Of a stretch of 64,000 bases of DNA, positions 32,069 through 44,143 are shown in pieces (within the stretch, counting starts at the first letter, position 1; each line of letters starts with the position of its first letter). Both the position numbers and the translations under genes were made by a program. Below the pieces are notes generated by a model. The model was not told where the DNA came from. It did not search any database and was given only the letters and a program-made list of their open reading frames with translations. Origin of the DNA: Cheiracanthium punctorium (lineage: Eukaryota > Arthropoda > Arachnida > Araneae > Cheiracanthiidae). The DNA lies in contig JAWZYV010012355.1 in NCBI GenBank assembly GCA_038373885.1, positions 1-64,000 on the forward strand. Reading direction: 5' to 3'.

Positions 32069-32750
32069 TGTTAGACTAACATCAAGGCATCGACGCGACC
32101 GCAGGGAGTGGGCAACAGAGCATTTGAACTGGAGGAGAAATGAATGGAGCAATGTTCTTTTTTCTGCCGAGTCCCGTTTTTCAGTTCATCCTGATAATAG
32201 GCGTATTTTCATCTGGAGGGACCGTGGCAGTAGGAATAATCCTGCGTTCGTGCACGAAAGTGTGAGCTTTGGGGGGGGGGGGAGGGAAGTGTTGGTGTAT
32301 GGTGGCATCTCCATTGACGGGCGCACAGACCTCTACATCATTCGAGATGGACCTCTGACTGGTCGCCGATATAGGGATGAGATCCTCAGACCTATTGTAG
32401 TCCCTTACGCTGCAGCAATCGGAGATGACTTCATTTTAATGGACGATAACTGTAGGCCACATCGTGCTAACCTGGTGGAGGATTTCCTTTTCGAGGAAGG
32501 AATCGTACGAATGGAATGGCCAGCGTGTTCTCCAGACATGAATCCAATAGAGCACGTTTGGGACGCTCTAGGAAGACAAGTTGCTGGCCGCCAACCACCC
32601 CTACAAACTCTCCAAGAACGGGAAAGAGCTCTTCTGGAAGAGTGGGACAGATTACCCCAACTCGTAATTAATAGTCTGATTGACTCCATGCCTCAAAGGT
32701 GTTCAACGTTGCTGGCCGTCCGTGGCAACCACCCCCTACTGAAAATGATT

Positions 32751-33637
32751 TCCTTTGATGAAAACACCTTTTCTTATTCTTTTTTTCTTATATGCACAAA
32801 TTGTGTTTTTTTCCTTTTCTACACAAATGCGCAATAAAATGCATTTTATTCTGACAAACATATGTAATTTATTCTCATATAACCTACTACGTCTGTCGAC
32901 CATGTATCAATCAGCTAAAAAGTTTCCCAGGCACAAGATCCACCTAAAACCACAATATCCTTTAATTGTTTTGAGCAGTGTATTAGTTTCTCCTACGCCA
33001 AAACTAAGGAATTTTTTTTTTTTTCATGAAAGTTTGCATTTATAAAAATTAAAGTAATTTTTTGGCAAAAATCACTGAATTTTATATTTTTATTATACTT
33101 CTATTCTAAATTATGATCAGAAAAATTTTTGCTGGATATAAAAGTCTTTGTTATTCAAGATTTGTGATAAACAATAACATATAAATGTAAAATAATAAGA
33201 AATTAATCTCTAAAAGTGAATATTTTTCGTATTTCTTTTATGTTCGTATGAGCAAATAATAATACAAACAAATAATAATATTACAAATAATACTACAAGC
33301 AGTACTACAGAGTTACAAACAAAATACAGTTTACTTTCGGGTTAATCAAAGTGTTGCCATCTTTCGTTTATGAAATAAATTAATGTATACTTACCGACGT
33401 AAATCAGACAAAAGCAAACTTTAAGAACTAAAAATGAAAATGTAAGTATTTTTCAATGTCTAGAATCAGAATTTAAGCATGAGAACAGAAACCCAAAAAT
33501 AATTTTTTTTTGTTGTTGTTGTTGTTGACCGGTGTTACTTTTTTAAAAAATTGTTTCTACTTTGAATTAGGTTGTGGACCTCTCTCCGACAGATGCAAAT
33601 CAGAATTTGAAAAGTTAGAATAAATCGGTGTTAAAAC
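32751..33637. other. Non-coding
   Basis: AT-rich, with a (TTG)n tract near 33508-33527. The first part is the 3' side of the Tc1-like element. No right terminus could be set. Confidence 0.4.
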
Positions 33638-33792
33638 TAGGCATGAATGCGAGACGCGGCAGAGATTTACAGCTCTTTTTGCAAGACGAGATAAGCATTT
33701 TTAACTTAACGATATAGGGATTTTGCGCGACGAGAAAAAGATTTTTAGGCTGTTGTGCGAGGAGCCTATTTTTCGTCTCGCACCCATCCCTA
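33638..33792. mobile_element. Relic of the TAGGGATGG hAT-like family
   Basis: It starts TAGGCATGAATGCGAGACGC and ends GTCTCGCACCCATCCCTA, the same ends as the element at 331-6381. It has weaker internal GCGAGACGAG words (TTTGCAAGACGAGATAAG, TGCGCGACGAG). The flanks share only TTAAA, so the duplication has decayed. Confidence 0.65.
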
Positions 33793-33849
33793 TTAAAGAT
33801 TATGGGATCGCCTCGTCTGTCATCAATGTAAAATTGCTTCGTGGGTCAC

Positions 33850-34128
33850 CACGGACGTAGCTATAGCTTTTCTCAGGAGGGGGGGGGGGGTTCCAGCTAT
33901 GGTGGAGGGGGGCATTCTTACTGTAAAATTTGATTGATGTCAGTTCTACTTTAAATAACAGGTAAAAAATTTCAGATGTATTACAAATTTTCTGTCGTTA
34001 TATTCATTTTTTGCTACTCATTAAACTATAGACTTTATAGGTGTATATTTGGCCAAAATTAACATTTTCTGATAGACTGAGAGGAGGACCGGACTCCCCT
34101 AACACCTACCCCCTTATATACGGCCGTG
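33850..34128. mobile_element. hAT-type MITE
   Basis: It starts CACGGACGTAGCTA and ends with the near-complement TATATACGGCCGTG. The flanking 8 bp match at 7 of 8 positions (TGGGTCAC at 33842-33849, TGGTTCAC at 34129-34136). It is non-coding with a G-run near each end. Confidence 0.72.
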
Positions 34129-34136
34129 TGGTTCAC

Positions 34137-35579
34137 TATGCGACCAGCGGATCACAGGTTCGTAATCCCTGATGCAGAAGAATGCTTACTGCTTAATATT
34201 GTAATGGCATACAATCTGAAAACAGAAAGCCAGTTTTTGTTGATTTTTTAATAACGTTCTACATGTAACTGAAAACAAAAAGAATGTCTGTTTTCAGAAG
34301 CTTGCAAATGCTTCCAGAGAATATGAAGCATTCGCAAAATTATTTAACACTGGCTCTTTTTTGACTTGCAGATTTGCTATTAGCAAAAACAAAAACCTTA
34401 CAAAATAAGAAACTTCATAAGAAAAGTGTATTTTTAAATAACTTCGGCAATATTTTTTAATAAAGCCTTTCAAAACCGTAAACCTTACTGAAAAGTAGCA
34501 TTATCTTATAATGTTTACGCAGAGTGCTTTTTTCTCCGAAAAATGTTTTTTATGGCCACCCCAGCTTATTTAATAAATACATATAAACAGAAAATGCTAG
34601 GGCGCTCCAAACAAAAAAAAGGCTATTCTAAATGGCACTTTCCCACTTAGCTTAACCATAAATGTATGGGTAATTCACACTGTTTGAGCCTTAAGATGTT
34701 TAAAATTAACTCGAATTTATGGAGATTTGAGAAATAATTTTCAGGGACACGTATTTGTAAAGTAAGATGACATGTATCATGGGAATCAATGAGAAATGTT
34801 TGCTAGTCAAAAATGTCAATAAAACATTAGTGGTCCAGGGGACCCACACATTTTGTATTCTAGTGGTCCGTTGCATGCAGTGGTCTCGGACCAGCGGACC
34901 ACCATTCATTTCAAGTCCTGGTTTGAACAGAAGAAAGACTATTTGAAGGTTTTCTAAGGATTGCTTTTTAGCGTGCGTGTTAATTTACAGAGTTTTCAAC
35001 TATTTTGCCACGAATTAATAATAAATGCCAGGAAATTTATTTTATTAGCCTCTCCAGAAACCCCAGGAAATAAATAACCCGAAACATCCAAGGTATATCC
35101 GCATTTCCGTAAACCACAAACAGTCCTCATTCATTCATCGGTATGGCCACAGGTACGATACATTTATACGGTGAGTGTCACATATAGGAATGAGAATTCG
35201 AAATAAATCTTCAATAAACTTGGTATCGTTCATCGTCATCTTCAGAATTGTTCTCGAACGCGCTTTCGCTCCCTTCCCCTATTTTCGCCTCGAGACGCAC
35301 CCTAATGATGTAAAAATTGGGGGGGGGGGGGAGGAAACAAGCACTGAGGCAACTTTTTTACGGGCGGTCGGCCGTGTGGTATCACCGAGGAATCATTAGT
35401 ATTATTCATTTGGAACTTTTAATACCCAGTCATTTTGAAAAAAAAACACCGAGGCAGGTTATAAAAAAGAGTGAAAGGTGGGGGTCGTTGAGTTTTTGAA
35501 GTGAGAAGTCATTTATATTCAGGTCCATGTATATAACTCTAAAAAGATAGTTTGTTGGCACCATCTGGAGCATTGGTTC
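34137..35579. other. Non-coding
   Basis: No gene is visible. AGTGGTCC and GGACCAC words at about 34829-34900 suggest a decayed small DNA transposon. A G-run sits at 35321-35331. Confidence 0.35.
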
Positions 35580-35700
35580 CCAACGTGGGCGATAACGCCC
35601 CCTTGTGGACGTTTGAGGCTTTCAGGGGGGCGGTAAAAGACCCAGGGAAAATTAGGGGGCGTTGATATGGCACGGGGGGCGTGGGAAGATTAACCAAATA
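35580..35700. mobile_element. Left-end remnant of a hAT-type element
   Basis: The start CATTGGTTCCCAACGTGGGC and the GGGGGCG words downstream are typical of one hAT terminal form. The right end is not found. Confidence 0.4.
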
Positions 35701-35946
35701 TAGTCTAAAAAAGACGTTAAAATTACACTGATAATATTTTAATAAAAATACTTTTTAATATAATTAAGTATGCGTTTTGATTGTTCTCTGAAACTGTCAA
35801 TTTATTTATTTAGAAAGCAATAGTTTATCATCTATTACCTAGTATTATCAAAACCCCTGACTGTCCTTATAACAGGTAAGCTTGAAACTTTTATTCCTCT
35901 TTTTTAAATGAAGAAGAAATACAGTAGCGTTTCAATTCCAATAATA

Positions 35947-37093
35947 CACTGTCTACCAATAAGTATTTGGACACCTGTGATAGAAAAGAAAAACTAACTT
36001 TATTCAAAATCAATAGTTGGTAGAGCCTACACGAGAAGCAATTACAGCGTGAACCCCTCGGGGCATACTTTCCACAGGTCTTTGTATTACAGCTAGTGGT
36101 ACTGTCTTCCACTTGCTTTGGAGTAGACATAGAAGTTCCTTCACCGATTTTGGACGGGTAGTGCACCCCTTAATTCGGCGATCCAACTCGTCCCAGAGGT
36201 TCTCGATAGGGTTCGGGTCTGGGCTCTGGGCAGGCCAGTCCATTCGATGAACTCCAGCATGGCTAATCCATTCGATGATTCGATTGGCACCATACCAATC
36301 CTTGGTTAACCTCGAAACATGACAACTGGCATTGTCGTCCTGAAAGTAACAGGGGTCCAACCCGTAAAACTGCCACAACGTAGGAAGCACATTGTCATTC
36401 AAAATAGTGCAGTAGGCATCGGCGTTGAGATGAAAAATGAATGGGGAGCAAGGGTCCCAGTCCATACCAGGAGAAACACCCCCAGACCATAATTCCACCT
36501 CCGCCGAACTTGACTGTTGGCACAATGCATTCTGGCAGGAGGCGTTCTCCAGGCAGACGCCAGACCCAGACCCAGCCCCTGCCATCCGAACGGTAAAGGG
36601 TGAACCTTGATTCTTCGCTCCAAAGAACCCGTTTCCACTGATCTACCGTCCAATTTCGATCTGCTTTGCACCACATTAACCGAGCAGCGCGGTTGGACTT
36701 TGTGATCAAAGGCTTATGGGCAGCAGCACGACCATGAAAACCAAGCAGATGTGCTTCCTTACGGATGGTATTCATTGAAACAATACTCCCGGATGCCTGT
36801 TGAAACTCCTCGCGGATGAGGGCCATCGGTTGGGTGCGGTTTTTCCGAATTTCTCTGGACGCACTCGTCAGTCTCTATCACCCAGTTTCGTTGGTCTGCT
36901 GACTCGGGGCACATTCTGACAATCACCGCTCACCTTCCACTTCTTAATCACATAGGCCACTGCCGATTTTTGGTACTTCAGATCGCTAGATATGTCCCCT
37001 AAGGATCGGCCACATTTGTGATACCCGATAATTACACCTTTCTCGAAATCTGACATTTGTGATACCCGATAATTACACCTTTCTCGAAATCAG
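35947..37093 (-). pseudogene. Tc1-like transposon with frameshifted transposase
   Basis: The 3' terminus at 35947-35975 follows a TA. It is the exact inverse of 19162-19190 (29 bp). On the minus strand the coding order is an HTH start SDFEKGVIIGYHKCGRSLGD (37056-36868), the mid region (36826-36395) and the DDE part (36585-36010). At least two frame changes separate them. The first catalytic residue region reads WSEESRF, with Glu in place of Asp. The second Asp is in FQDDNASCH and the final Glu in SPDPNPIENLWDE. A 41-bp tandem duplication (37012-37052 and 37053-37093) covers the first codons. No 5' terminal repeat was found above 37093. The copy is inactive. Confidence 0.9.
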
Positions 37094-38687
37094 AGAGCTC
37101 CGAACTGCGCGGGATCTTGCACGTGACTAATGCCAATGCTGCTTCCTACAGCCCAAGGATTTTCACGGAGCGCTCCCGGCGTTTGCCGACCAGCGACGAT
37201 CAACAGCCTCGCCTCCCGCTCAAACACCGATGGTGATCATACGCAGCTAAATCCTACGACATTCCTCTACTTATATCACATACATACAGTACATATATTT
37301 CGTTTTTAATGTACTGGATATATGAAGATGTTCAACTTCGCAATTTTTAAAAGTTTTGTGTGAGCACCCCTATTCCGCGGCCACCCTTGGAACGGCGACT
37401 TTTCTAGAAGAACCGGTACTAATTTTCCATTGTTGAAAATATTTTAGGTCATTAAAATATACTTTGAACAATTAATGTTCACATGCAATAACTATTTATG
37501 GGATTATTTAAAGGAACTTTCAATTGCTCAGCTTGAAATCTTTAATGTAATTATAGCTCATATGCGCAATACGTTGGAATTGTTTTGTGTGTTCTTGTAA
37601 AAAAATGCTATGTACACTATTTTCAAAGGGAATTATGCAATCGTAAATCTCAAAAAACATACATAAATTTTATAGCAATCCTCACATATTTGTGGCAACT
37701 AAAGACCCGGCAGGTAAACGAAAACCGTGAACACTTTCTAATGTACTAAATGCAAAATGTTAGCACCAATGTCACTCATGCAGTGTTTCAAAATGTTAAC
37801 AAATTATCAGAACCATTCAACTGTTGTTATTGAAAAGTCGGATTTATGTTTCCATTCACGCATGTACACTCGACAAATTTCGAAAAGTTGACTCGAAGTG
37901 AATTTTAGGATTGATTTCTGCTTTTTCATTTACTTTATATTTATTGACTTTTATTTACATTCATTTTACAAACCCACGACGAATGTCACAGGCAGATGTC
38001 ATTTTTTTCTTTAATAAATTATCTCTCACAGTACTCAGGATTCCCAGTGATCTTCGTACTTCTAAAGAAGCAAGAACTAAAACTAAAATAAAATAAAATT
38101 TCATTAGTTTGATTTGAGAATATAATATAAACAATTTAGTTACAAATGCTTATATTATTAAAAATATATAAAAAGAAAAATCTTTATGCATTATTTATGC
38201 TACTGCTGCCATCTTGTGTGTAATAAAGAAGTTTCAAAACTTCTTTACCATGAAATCTAAGAAAATATTTAGAAATAAGAATAAATAATAAAATCTTGTT
38301 ATATTTCAATTATTCTGTTATTTCAGAGGCAATTTAAAACTAACAAAATCAGTTCTTAAACTATAAATAAGTAGAAAGAAAAAAGAAAAATATTTCCATC
38401 GTCATTTTTTTCTTGCATTAATTAACATATGGTGTGCATTAAATTGATTTCGAGCATCTGTCCGGCGTTTATTTTTTCCTGCCAGACAACGGTAGCCTAA
38501 GATCAAATAGAACAAGAGATTTGATGATTTATCAGACCAGAGAGTCTAGCAAAGGACCATCACTTTTTTTTTTCTCATGAAATTAAAAGATACTGAATTT
38601 AAACGATTTTCTAGTTAATTAACAATAATAATATTTCAGACCATACATAAAGAGAAACTCATCATATAATCGAATACACAAATACGT
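37094..38687. other. Non-coding
   Basis: The first 170 bp are GC-richer and may be the 5' flank of the Tc1-like element. At 37360-37420, GCACCCCTATTCCGCGGCC resembles the old hAT-type element at 7548-7702. The rest is AT-rich with nothing recognised. Confidence 0.4.
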
Positions 38688-38695
38688 ACACTAGA

Positions 38696-39723
38696 AGATC
38701 GGTTCAAACCGGTGGGGCGCCCCCCCCCCCTTGGGGGGTGCAGAACGTTGGCAGGAGGTGGGGAGGTGCAAGAAAATACTCAAAGAGCAATCCACAATGC
38801 ATGTTTTAAAACAGCATCTTATTTATTCTTATTTTTAGTCCAATACAAGTCTATTTTCGCTTAACCTCGAAACAACGGTACTTATAAAATGATCGTTCTA
38901 GAGCAGAGGTTCCCAAACTGGGTGCCGCGGCACCCTAGGATGCCACGAGCGTAAGTCAGGGGTGCCGTGGAGATAATCAAGAAAAGTGTTTTGGTGGAGT
39001 ATAATCAAATAATTTCCTCTGAACCGGTATCCCGAAGAAAGTGAGCCAAGCCGATCACTAAGTTGGCTCAAACAAAAATATTTCAGTCAAGTTCAAGACT
39101 GTCCTATAGCCTCTCTTTATAGGAACTCCCTGAAATGGGGGTATTGTCAAAATTCTATATCCCTTTAACAAGAGAGTACTGTCTTGATAGTTAGCCCTGT
39201 CTAGATAGTTAGGTTATTTACTATAAACAAACAAACAAAAATAACGTAAAATGCATCCAAACTACTTCATTCTAACCTCCATATTCATATTGCTTTAAAG
39301 GAAATCTGCCACGGAAGTTTTTAGCCTGAAAAGAGCGCCGCGAAATGTTTTTAGCCTGACAAGGGTGCCGCGAAATGCTTTTAGCCTGACAAGGGTGCCG
39401 CGGGGAAAAAAAGTTTGGGAACCCCTGTTCTAGAGGGATGTATCGTTATATCAAGGGGAGATTATATTTTATTGGAAGTCCGGGGGACGGCAAAATTTTA
39501 GCGTTATACAGGGATTATCGTTGTATCGAATACCAATAATGCGAGGTTTTGCTGTATATATAATAACTTTATCAATAACATTATTTTGTAGAAAGGGCGA
39601 TTAAATGTTCATTACTGAAGAATAAAAAACTGTACGTATGCTGAGGAATGTGAGTGGGGGCGCCATCGTAAGTTATCCTTTGTCAGGGAGTGGGGGCACA
39701 ATGTTAAATGGTTGGTAACCGCT
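38696..39723. mobile_element. hAT-type element containing a nested hAT-type element
   Basis: The left end AGATCGGTTCAAACC and the right end, reversed, AGCGGTTACCAACC are related. The flanks share 7 of 8 bp (ACACTAGA at 38688-38695, TCACTAGA at 39724-39731). Both ends have GGGGCGCC or GGGGGCGCC just inside. The element at 38904-39427 is inserted in it. It is non-coding. Confidence 0.65.
38904..39427. mobile_element. hAT-type element, TTCCCAAAC family
   Basis: It starts CAGAGGTTCCCAAACTGGG and ends TTTGGGAACCCCTG. The 8-bp flanks are identical (TTCTAGAG at 38896-38903 and 39428-39435). Near the right end, the phrase TTTTTAGCCTGACAAGGGTG with CCGCG is repeated about three times (39318-39400). 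It is non-coding and of a well-known non-autonomous type. Confidence 0.88.
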
Positions 39724-39781
39724 TCACTAGATCACATACCGAATTATTCGTATAAAAAAGTCGCGTGCTTTTATATAAATA

Positions 39782-39811
39782 AGAAAGAATGTCTTTTTAG
39801 ACATTCTTTCT
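39782..39811. repeat. Perfect 13-bp hairpin
   Basis: AGAAAGAATGTCT (39782-39794) and its exact complement (39799-39811) lie around a TTTT loop. Confidence 0.85.
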
Positions 39812-39929
39812 GGGGTAGTTCTTCATTTTTTTTTAAACTTGAGTACATGTGCTTAAATTACAATTTATTTCAACTCCAAACTTTCTTCACATAGGACCGA
39901 ATGAATAAGACACTGAACAGTGGTAGATG

Positions 39930-40112
39930 GCTGAAGTGCGAAGCTGTAACATTCTGGCCTATCGTGCAGCTGTAAATCTAACAGTTCAGTGTTTTTGGAC
40001 GATTTTCTCCAGGTGTAATGTGAATAATCTATACCCTTAAAAAGTCCCTCCGCCAAAGGTATTCTTTTACCTCAGGCATATAAACCCCTAGTGTGCTTTT
40101 AAAAAAACGACA
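39930..40112 (+). mobile_element. SINE-body-like repeat (distant family A)
   Basis: It has the same block order as 17160-17340 (CTATCGTGCAGCTGTAAATC, AACAGTTCAG, a final AGTGTGCTTTT). No polymerase III boxes are evident. Confidence 0.42.
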
Positions 40113-40121
40113 TCCTTTTAA

Positions 40122-40725
40122 CCCGTAAGCACGCGCGTCTACTTTTGTAACTTAAGCAGTCGCATGGGGTAAATCTTACCCCATTTTGTCTTCTTAATAT
40201 TTTTCACTAAAAACGTTTTAAAAACAAATTTGTGGACTTATAACATAAAATACACCAGTTCTGTTACGTTTCATGGGAAGAAATCGTGCTTTTTATATTT
40301 ATTTAGAGATTTTCTGGCAGTTTCTTTAAATATCACGCTTTCTGAGAAGAAAATCGCATATGATATGCTTTATACCTAAAAACACTAATTACTTTATTAA
40401 TATGATATTAATTTCATTTAATAGCCTTTTGTCAATACATACCAGTAGTGTAACGTCAATTTATAGTTAATTTACATTTAGTTTATACTTAGTTTACGTT
40501 AACAACGTAATGAAACGTTGTTAGTCGCACGGGAGTATTTAATCCCAAAGTGGAATTTTCTTCCCTTCCGGATAAGAAAGAAATGAAATTCCTTCACCCA
40601 CCCCAACTAGACCTTGACTTTGAAAGGTAGAAGACGGGGCAAACTTGTTCTCAAAAAATGTCTCCCATTTTACGAAGAAAAAAAGTCGCTGGGGTGAGAT
40701 TTACCCCAACGCGCCTGCTTATGGG
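40122..40725. mobile_element. piggyBac-like MITE
   Basis: TTAA at 40118-40121 is followed by CCCGTAAGCACGCGCGT. The right end is ACGCGCCTGCTTATGGG, followed by T and TTAA (40727-40730). Inside each end is a near-palindromic TGGGGTAAATCTTACCCCA-like hairpin (about 40165-40182 and 40690-40707). TTAA targets and CCC...GGG ends fit piggyBac. It is non-coding, and the extra T at the right is a small inconsistency. Confidence 0.68.
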
Positions 40726-40730
40726 TTTAA

Positions 40731-41359
40731 ATATATATGCATTATTCGATTGTTAGGAATTGGAAACATCGAAGAAAGAATCGAATCGTTTCGCTCCCGG
40801 CACTAATTTAAACGTTTTTTCTTTTACAACTGCTGAGATGGAAAATTGTTTTCAGTGTCTACAACCCTTGCGATCAAGGAAACAGCCGCCATTAATTTGT
40901 TCACCTTTAACCATCACCTGCCGCGTATCTGACAGGAAATGACACATTCTGTAAAATGGTAGATGTAGATTATGTCCTTCCTGGAGTTTTATCTTTTAGG
41001 CAGCAAAACGCATGGAATGATCACCACGAATCTATGTAAAATATCATCCAGATTGTGCATAATCATAAAATATTTGTTTGCATTTTTAAAGTGGTGTTAC
41101 CAGGGTTGATTCCGCCGTATGTGCAAGGTGAGCGTCGCACGCAGGCGACCGAAAAAATGTAGGGGACCAAAATCTACTCGCTGTTTTTATTACATCGACT
41201 TTCCTTTGTACTGCATAATTGAAACATTACAGCAGTTACTATTTTAATTACATTTCTCTACATATCGAAATGCATGATCTGATAGGTGAATTTGCGCACA
41301 ATACAGCTCGCCAAACGTGCTCCATGTAAATATGTTTATATTTTCTCAAAATAATTCTA
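40731..41359. other. Non-coding
   Basis: I recognise no gene or repeat with two ends. Confidence 0.4.
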
Positions 41360-41367
41360 TATTGTAT

Positions 41368-41534
41368 CAGGGGCGTAGCCAAGGGGGGGTTAGGGGGGTC
41401 ATAACCCCCCCCCCATGAGCAATTTTTTGCCATTCAAAATGTATATTCTTCACTCCCTTATCACAAACATGTATGCATATATGTGAGTTGCAGTAGTCGT
41501 AACCCCCCATGAAAACTTTCTGGCTACGCCCCTG
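41368..41534 (+). mobile_element. hAT-type MITE, family B
   Basis: It starts CAGGGGCGTAGCCAAGG and ends TGGCTACGCCCCTG. The flanks match at 7 of 8 bp (TATTGTAT at 41360-41367, TACTGTAT at 41535-41542). The interior (TTGCCATTCAAAATGTATAT, TCTTCACTCCCTTATC) is shared with 18409 and 61454. Confidence 0.85.
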
Positions 41535-41555
41535 TACTGTATGTATACATATATA

Positions 41556-42531
41556 CAAGGTGTCCCAAAATGGTGGTAACAAGCTTTGATTCTTTATCTA
41601 TTAGAGATAAGCGGGCAATGTAAATTGAAAAAAATGTTCAAAATAAGGTAGAAAAAAATACTATATTAAGAAAAAAAATAATTTCATTAATTTTCAAAAA
41701 GTGACATTTTTTTTAAAATTTGGATCGACCCCCCGTACAAAAATATCCCAATTATTAAAATGTGCCCCTTATATTATCGAGGTGATTATTTTCTTTCGTA
41801 ATTCAGCGTTTTCACTAGAGCGCGAGAACGCGAAAATCTCGAATTTTTTTTTCTTTTTCTCGCATTAAAAAGTTATTACTGTGAGAAATTCGCACACACT
41901 ACAAATCTATTTCATTCTGTGCAAAACTCACATTTCGGAAGATTCAGACACTTCTTCAAAAAATGTCGCGCATGTTTCAATTTTTCAAAAAAATGGTTAT
42001 TTACACAAAATTGGAGTTTACCCGAGGGTGAGATGTATTTACTCATCCCAAATCTGTAGTGAGAGAGGATTCTCACCCATTTTTTAAAAATCTCACTCAG
42101 TTTTGGGGAAAGGGTGAGAAATTCTCACCCATTTTTTCCCCGTTATGAAAATCCTGTAATTTCTGAAGGACCCCCTAAAACACGGTGGACTTGGATTTTT
42201 CCCTTCGAGAGCCTTTGAAAAGCGGTTTAAATCAGCATGTACTTCCCTGCATATCTTTGACAATCTTTAGGATATAATTCAGAATTTTTTTTACATCACT
42301 TCATTTGTGTATGGAGTGCATATTGCTAAAAGAGAATTTTTTTGTGAGGGGTCATGTACAAATTTAAAAAGCGGTTTTTTTATTTTAATTAGCGCGAGAG
42401 AAATTTTATCTTACCGTAATCTTTTTTTTTTTTTTTTCGAGCTTATTTTGAACATTTTTTTCTCTTTACAGTGCCCACTTATCTCTAATAGATAAGGAAT
42501 TAATGCGGGTTACCAGCTTTTGGGGACAACC
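41556..42531. mobile_element. Mariner-type non-autonomous element with long TIRs
   Basis: Inverted ends of about 70 bp begin CAAGGTGTCCCAAAA (left, after TA) and GGTTGTCCCCAAAA (right, reversed, before TA). The best-conserved block is TATCTATTAGAGATAAG. The interior has repeated TCTCACCCATTTTTT words (42070-42140) and no transposase. TA duplication and the GTGTCCCAAAA motif fit mariner. Confidence 0.78.
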
Positions 42532-42542
42532 TATATATATTT

Positions 42543-44143
42543 CTAGCTGAAGTACCCGTCATTGACGGGTTAGTACTGATTGCAAATTTCCAAAAAGCAA
42601 GAACTTTCTTCAGCATTGTAGGAGTACACAGAATGGGTGTAGAATGCTGCCAAAGTAAAGAAAGCGAAGTTATAATTTTTATGTATTGTTAAAATATTAC
42701 AGGTTAGAGAGTTACAAAGTAATATCCTTTCATTCGCCTTAGTCGTAATTATGTGATGCGCGAACGAATATTTACGCATATTGAAATAATTTTCGCAAAA
42801 TCTCAAAATTTAATCAGCATTTTTGAAAAATTGGAGTTTAAGTTGAGTGACAACCTATCATGTCACCCAAATTCGTTTCATTCCCTGCAGTCTTTGATGC
42901 TGGAACAAATTTTCAGCATTTTAAAACGATTTTCGCAAAATCTCAGAATGTAATCAAAATATCTTAAAAATTCTCAACGCCTATAAATTAAGATTAGCAC
43001 CTACCTATCATATCACTAAATTTCGTATCATTCGTATTTGCCGTTATTACGTGATGTTTGAAGAAATATAAACGTATTTTGAGAGAATTTTCACAAAATC
43101 TCAAAATCTAATAAAAATGTTTTAAAAATTGGACTCCTATAATTTATGTTGAGCAACCATCTATCGTGTGACCAAATTTCATATCATTCGTTTTAGTCGT
43201 TTTTACATAATGCGGGAACAAAGATTCACTCAGTTTTAAACGATTTTCACAAAATCTCGAAATCTGGTCGATTTTTTTTTTAATTAGATACTTATAGTTT
43301 AAAGTGAGTGACCACCTATCATTTCACCAAATATCATTTTTTCACCTTTGCAGTTATTACGTGATGTGCGAACACAAATTTACTCAGTTTGAAATGATTT
43401 TCGCAAAATTTCAAAATCTAATCAAGATTTTTTTTAATTCGACGCCTATGTTTTAAGTGGGGTGACCACCTATCATGACACCCAATTTCATATCATTCGC
43501 TTCAGTTGTTTTTACGTCATGCTTGAACTCAAATTTACGCAGTTTGAAAGGATTTTCGCAAAATCTCAAAATCTAATCAAGGTTTTTTAAAAATTCGACG
43601 CCTATATTTTAAGTTGAGTGACCACCTATCATGACACCCAATTTCATATCATTCGCTTCAGTCGTTTTTACGTGATGCTTGAACACAAATATAAGCAGTT
43701 TGAAAGGATTTTCGCAAAATCTTAAAATCCAATGAAGATTTTTTAAAAATACGACGCCTATGTTTTAAGTTGAGTGACCACCTATCATGACACTCAATTT
43801 CATATCATTCGCTTCAGTCGTTTTTACGTGATGCTTGAACACAAATTTACGCAGTTTGAAAGGATTTTCGCAAAATCTCAAAATCCAATGAAGATTTTTT
43901 TTAAATTCGACGCCTATGTTTTAAGTTGAGTGACCACCTATCATGACACCAAATTTCATATCATTCGCTTCAGTCGTTTTTACGTGATGCTTGAACAAAA
44001 AAAGCGTCACGGACAGAACGACAGAGAGACAAACTTTTTTTGAGGGTCGCACCGGATTCCCAGGTGCTTGAAACGGATAGAAATCGCAAAATTTTTGAAT
44101 TCCAAGAAATGTACAGACAAAAGTCTAATTTTATTTATATAGA
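42543..44143 (-). mobile_element. Helitron-like element with 155-bp tandem array, reversed
   Basis: On the minus strand the 3' end is a hairpin (ACCCGTCA...TGACGGGT) followed by ACTTCAGCTAG. The 5' end at 44143 begins TCTATATAAATAAAATTAGA. Between them eight tandem units repeat with starts of a TTTTCGCAAAATCTCAAAA phrase near 42790, 42931, 43088, 43244, 43398, 43553, 43709 and 43864, so the period is 154-157 bp. The units also share TTCATATCATTCGCTTCAGT and ACGTGATGCTTGAAC. The 5' segment (44005-44130) is unique and carries TGTCTGTACATTTC. Central satellite arrays are known in Helentron/DINE-type elements. Confidence 0.78.

Larger units (their letters stand above)
30911..32750 (+). pseudogene. 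Tc1-like transposase broken by two MITE insertions
   Basis: Three blocks in order make one transposase. 30911-31183 is the N-terminal paired-like helix-turn-helix (HLTDSEAWRVVGRLEGGQTQ...AQAIGVSQNVTSRIWNRFL). 31799-31896 carries the second HTH end (RSATGTTVSTQTVRNRLHG...YARRP). 32077 to about 32750 is the DDE domain. The first catalytic Asp is lost (FSAESRF in place of SDESRF). The second is in LMDDNCRPH, and the final Glu is in SPDMNPIEHVWD, giving DD34E spacing. Insertions at 31184-31798 and 31905-32068 split it. The enzyme would cut and paste at TA sites; this copy is dead. HTH motifs of this form are common in spider Tc1 families. Confidence 0.9.
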
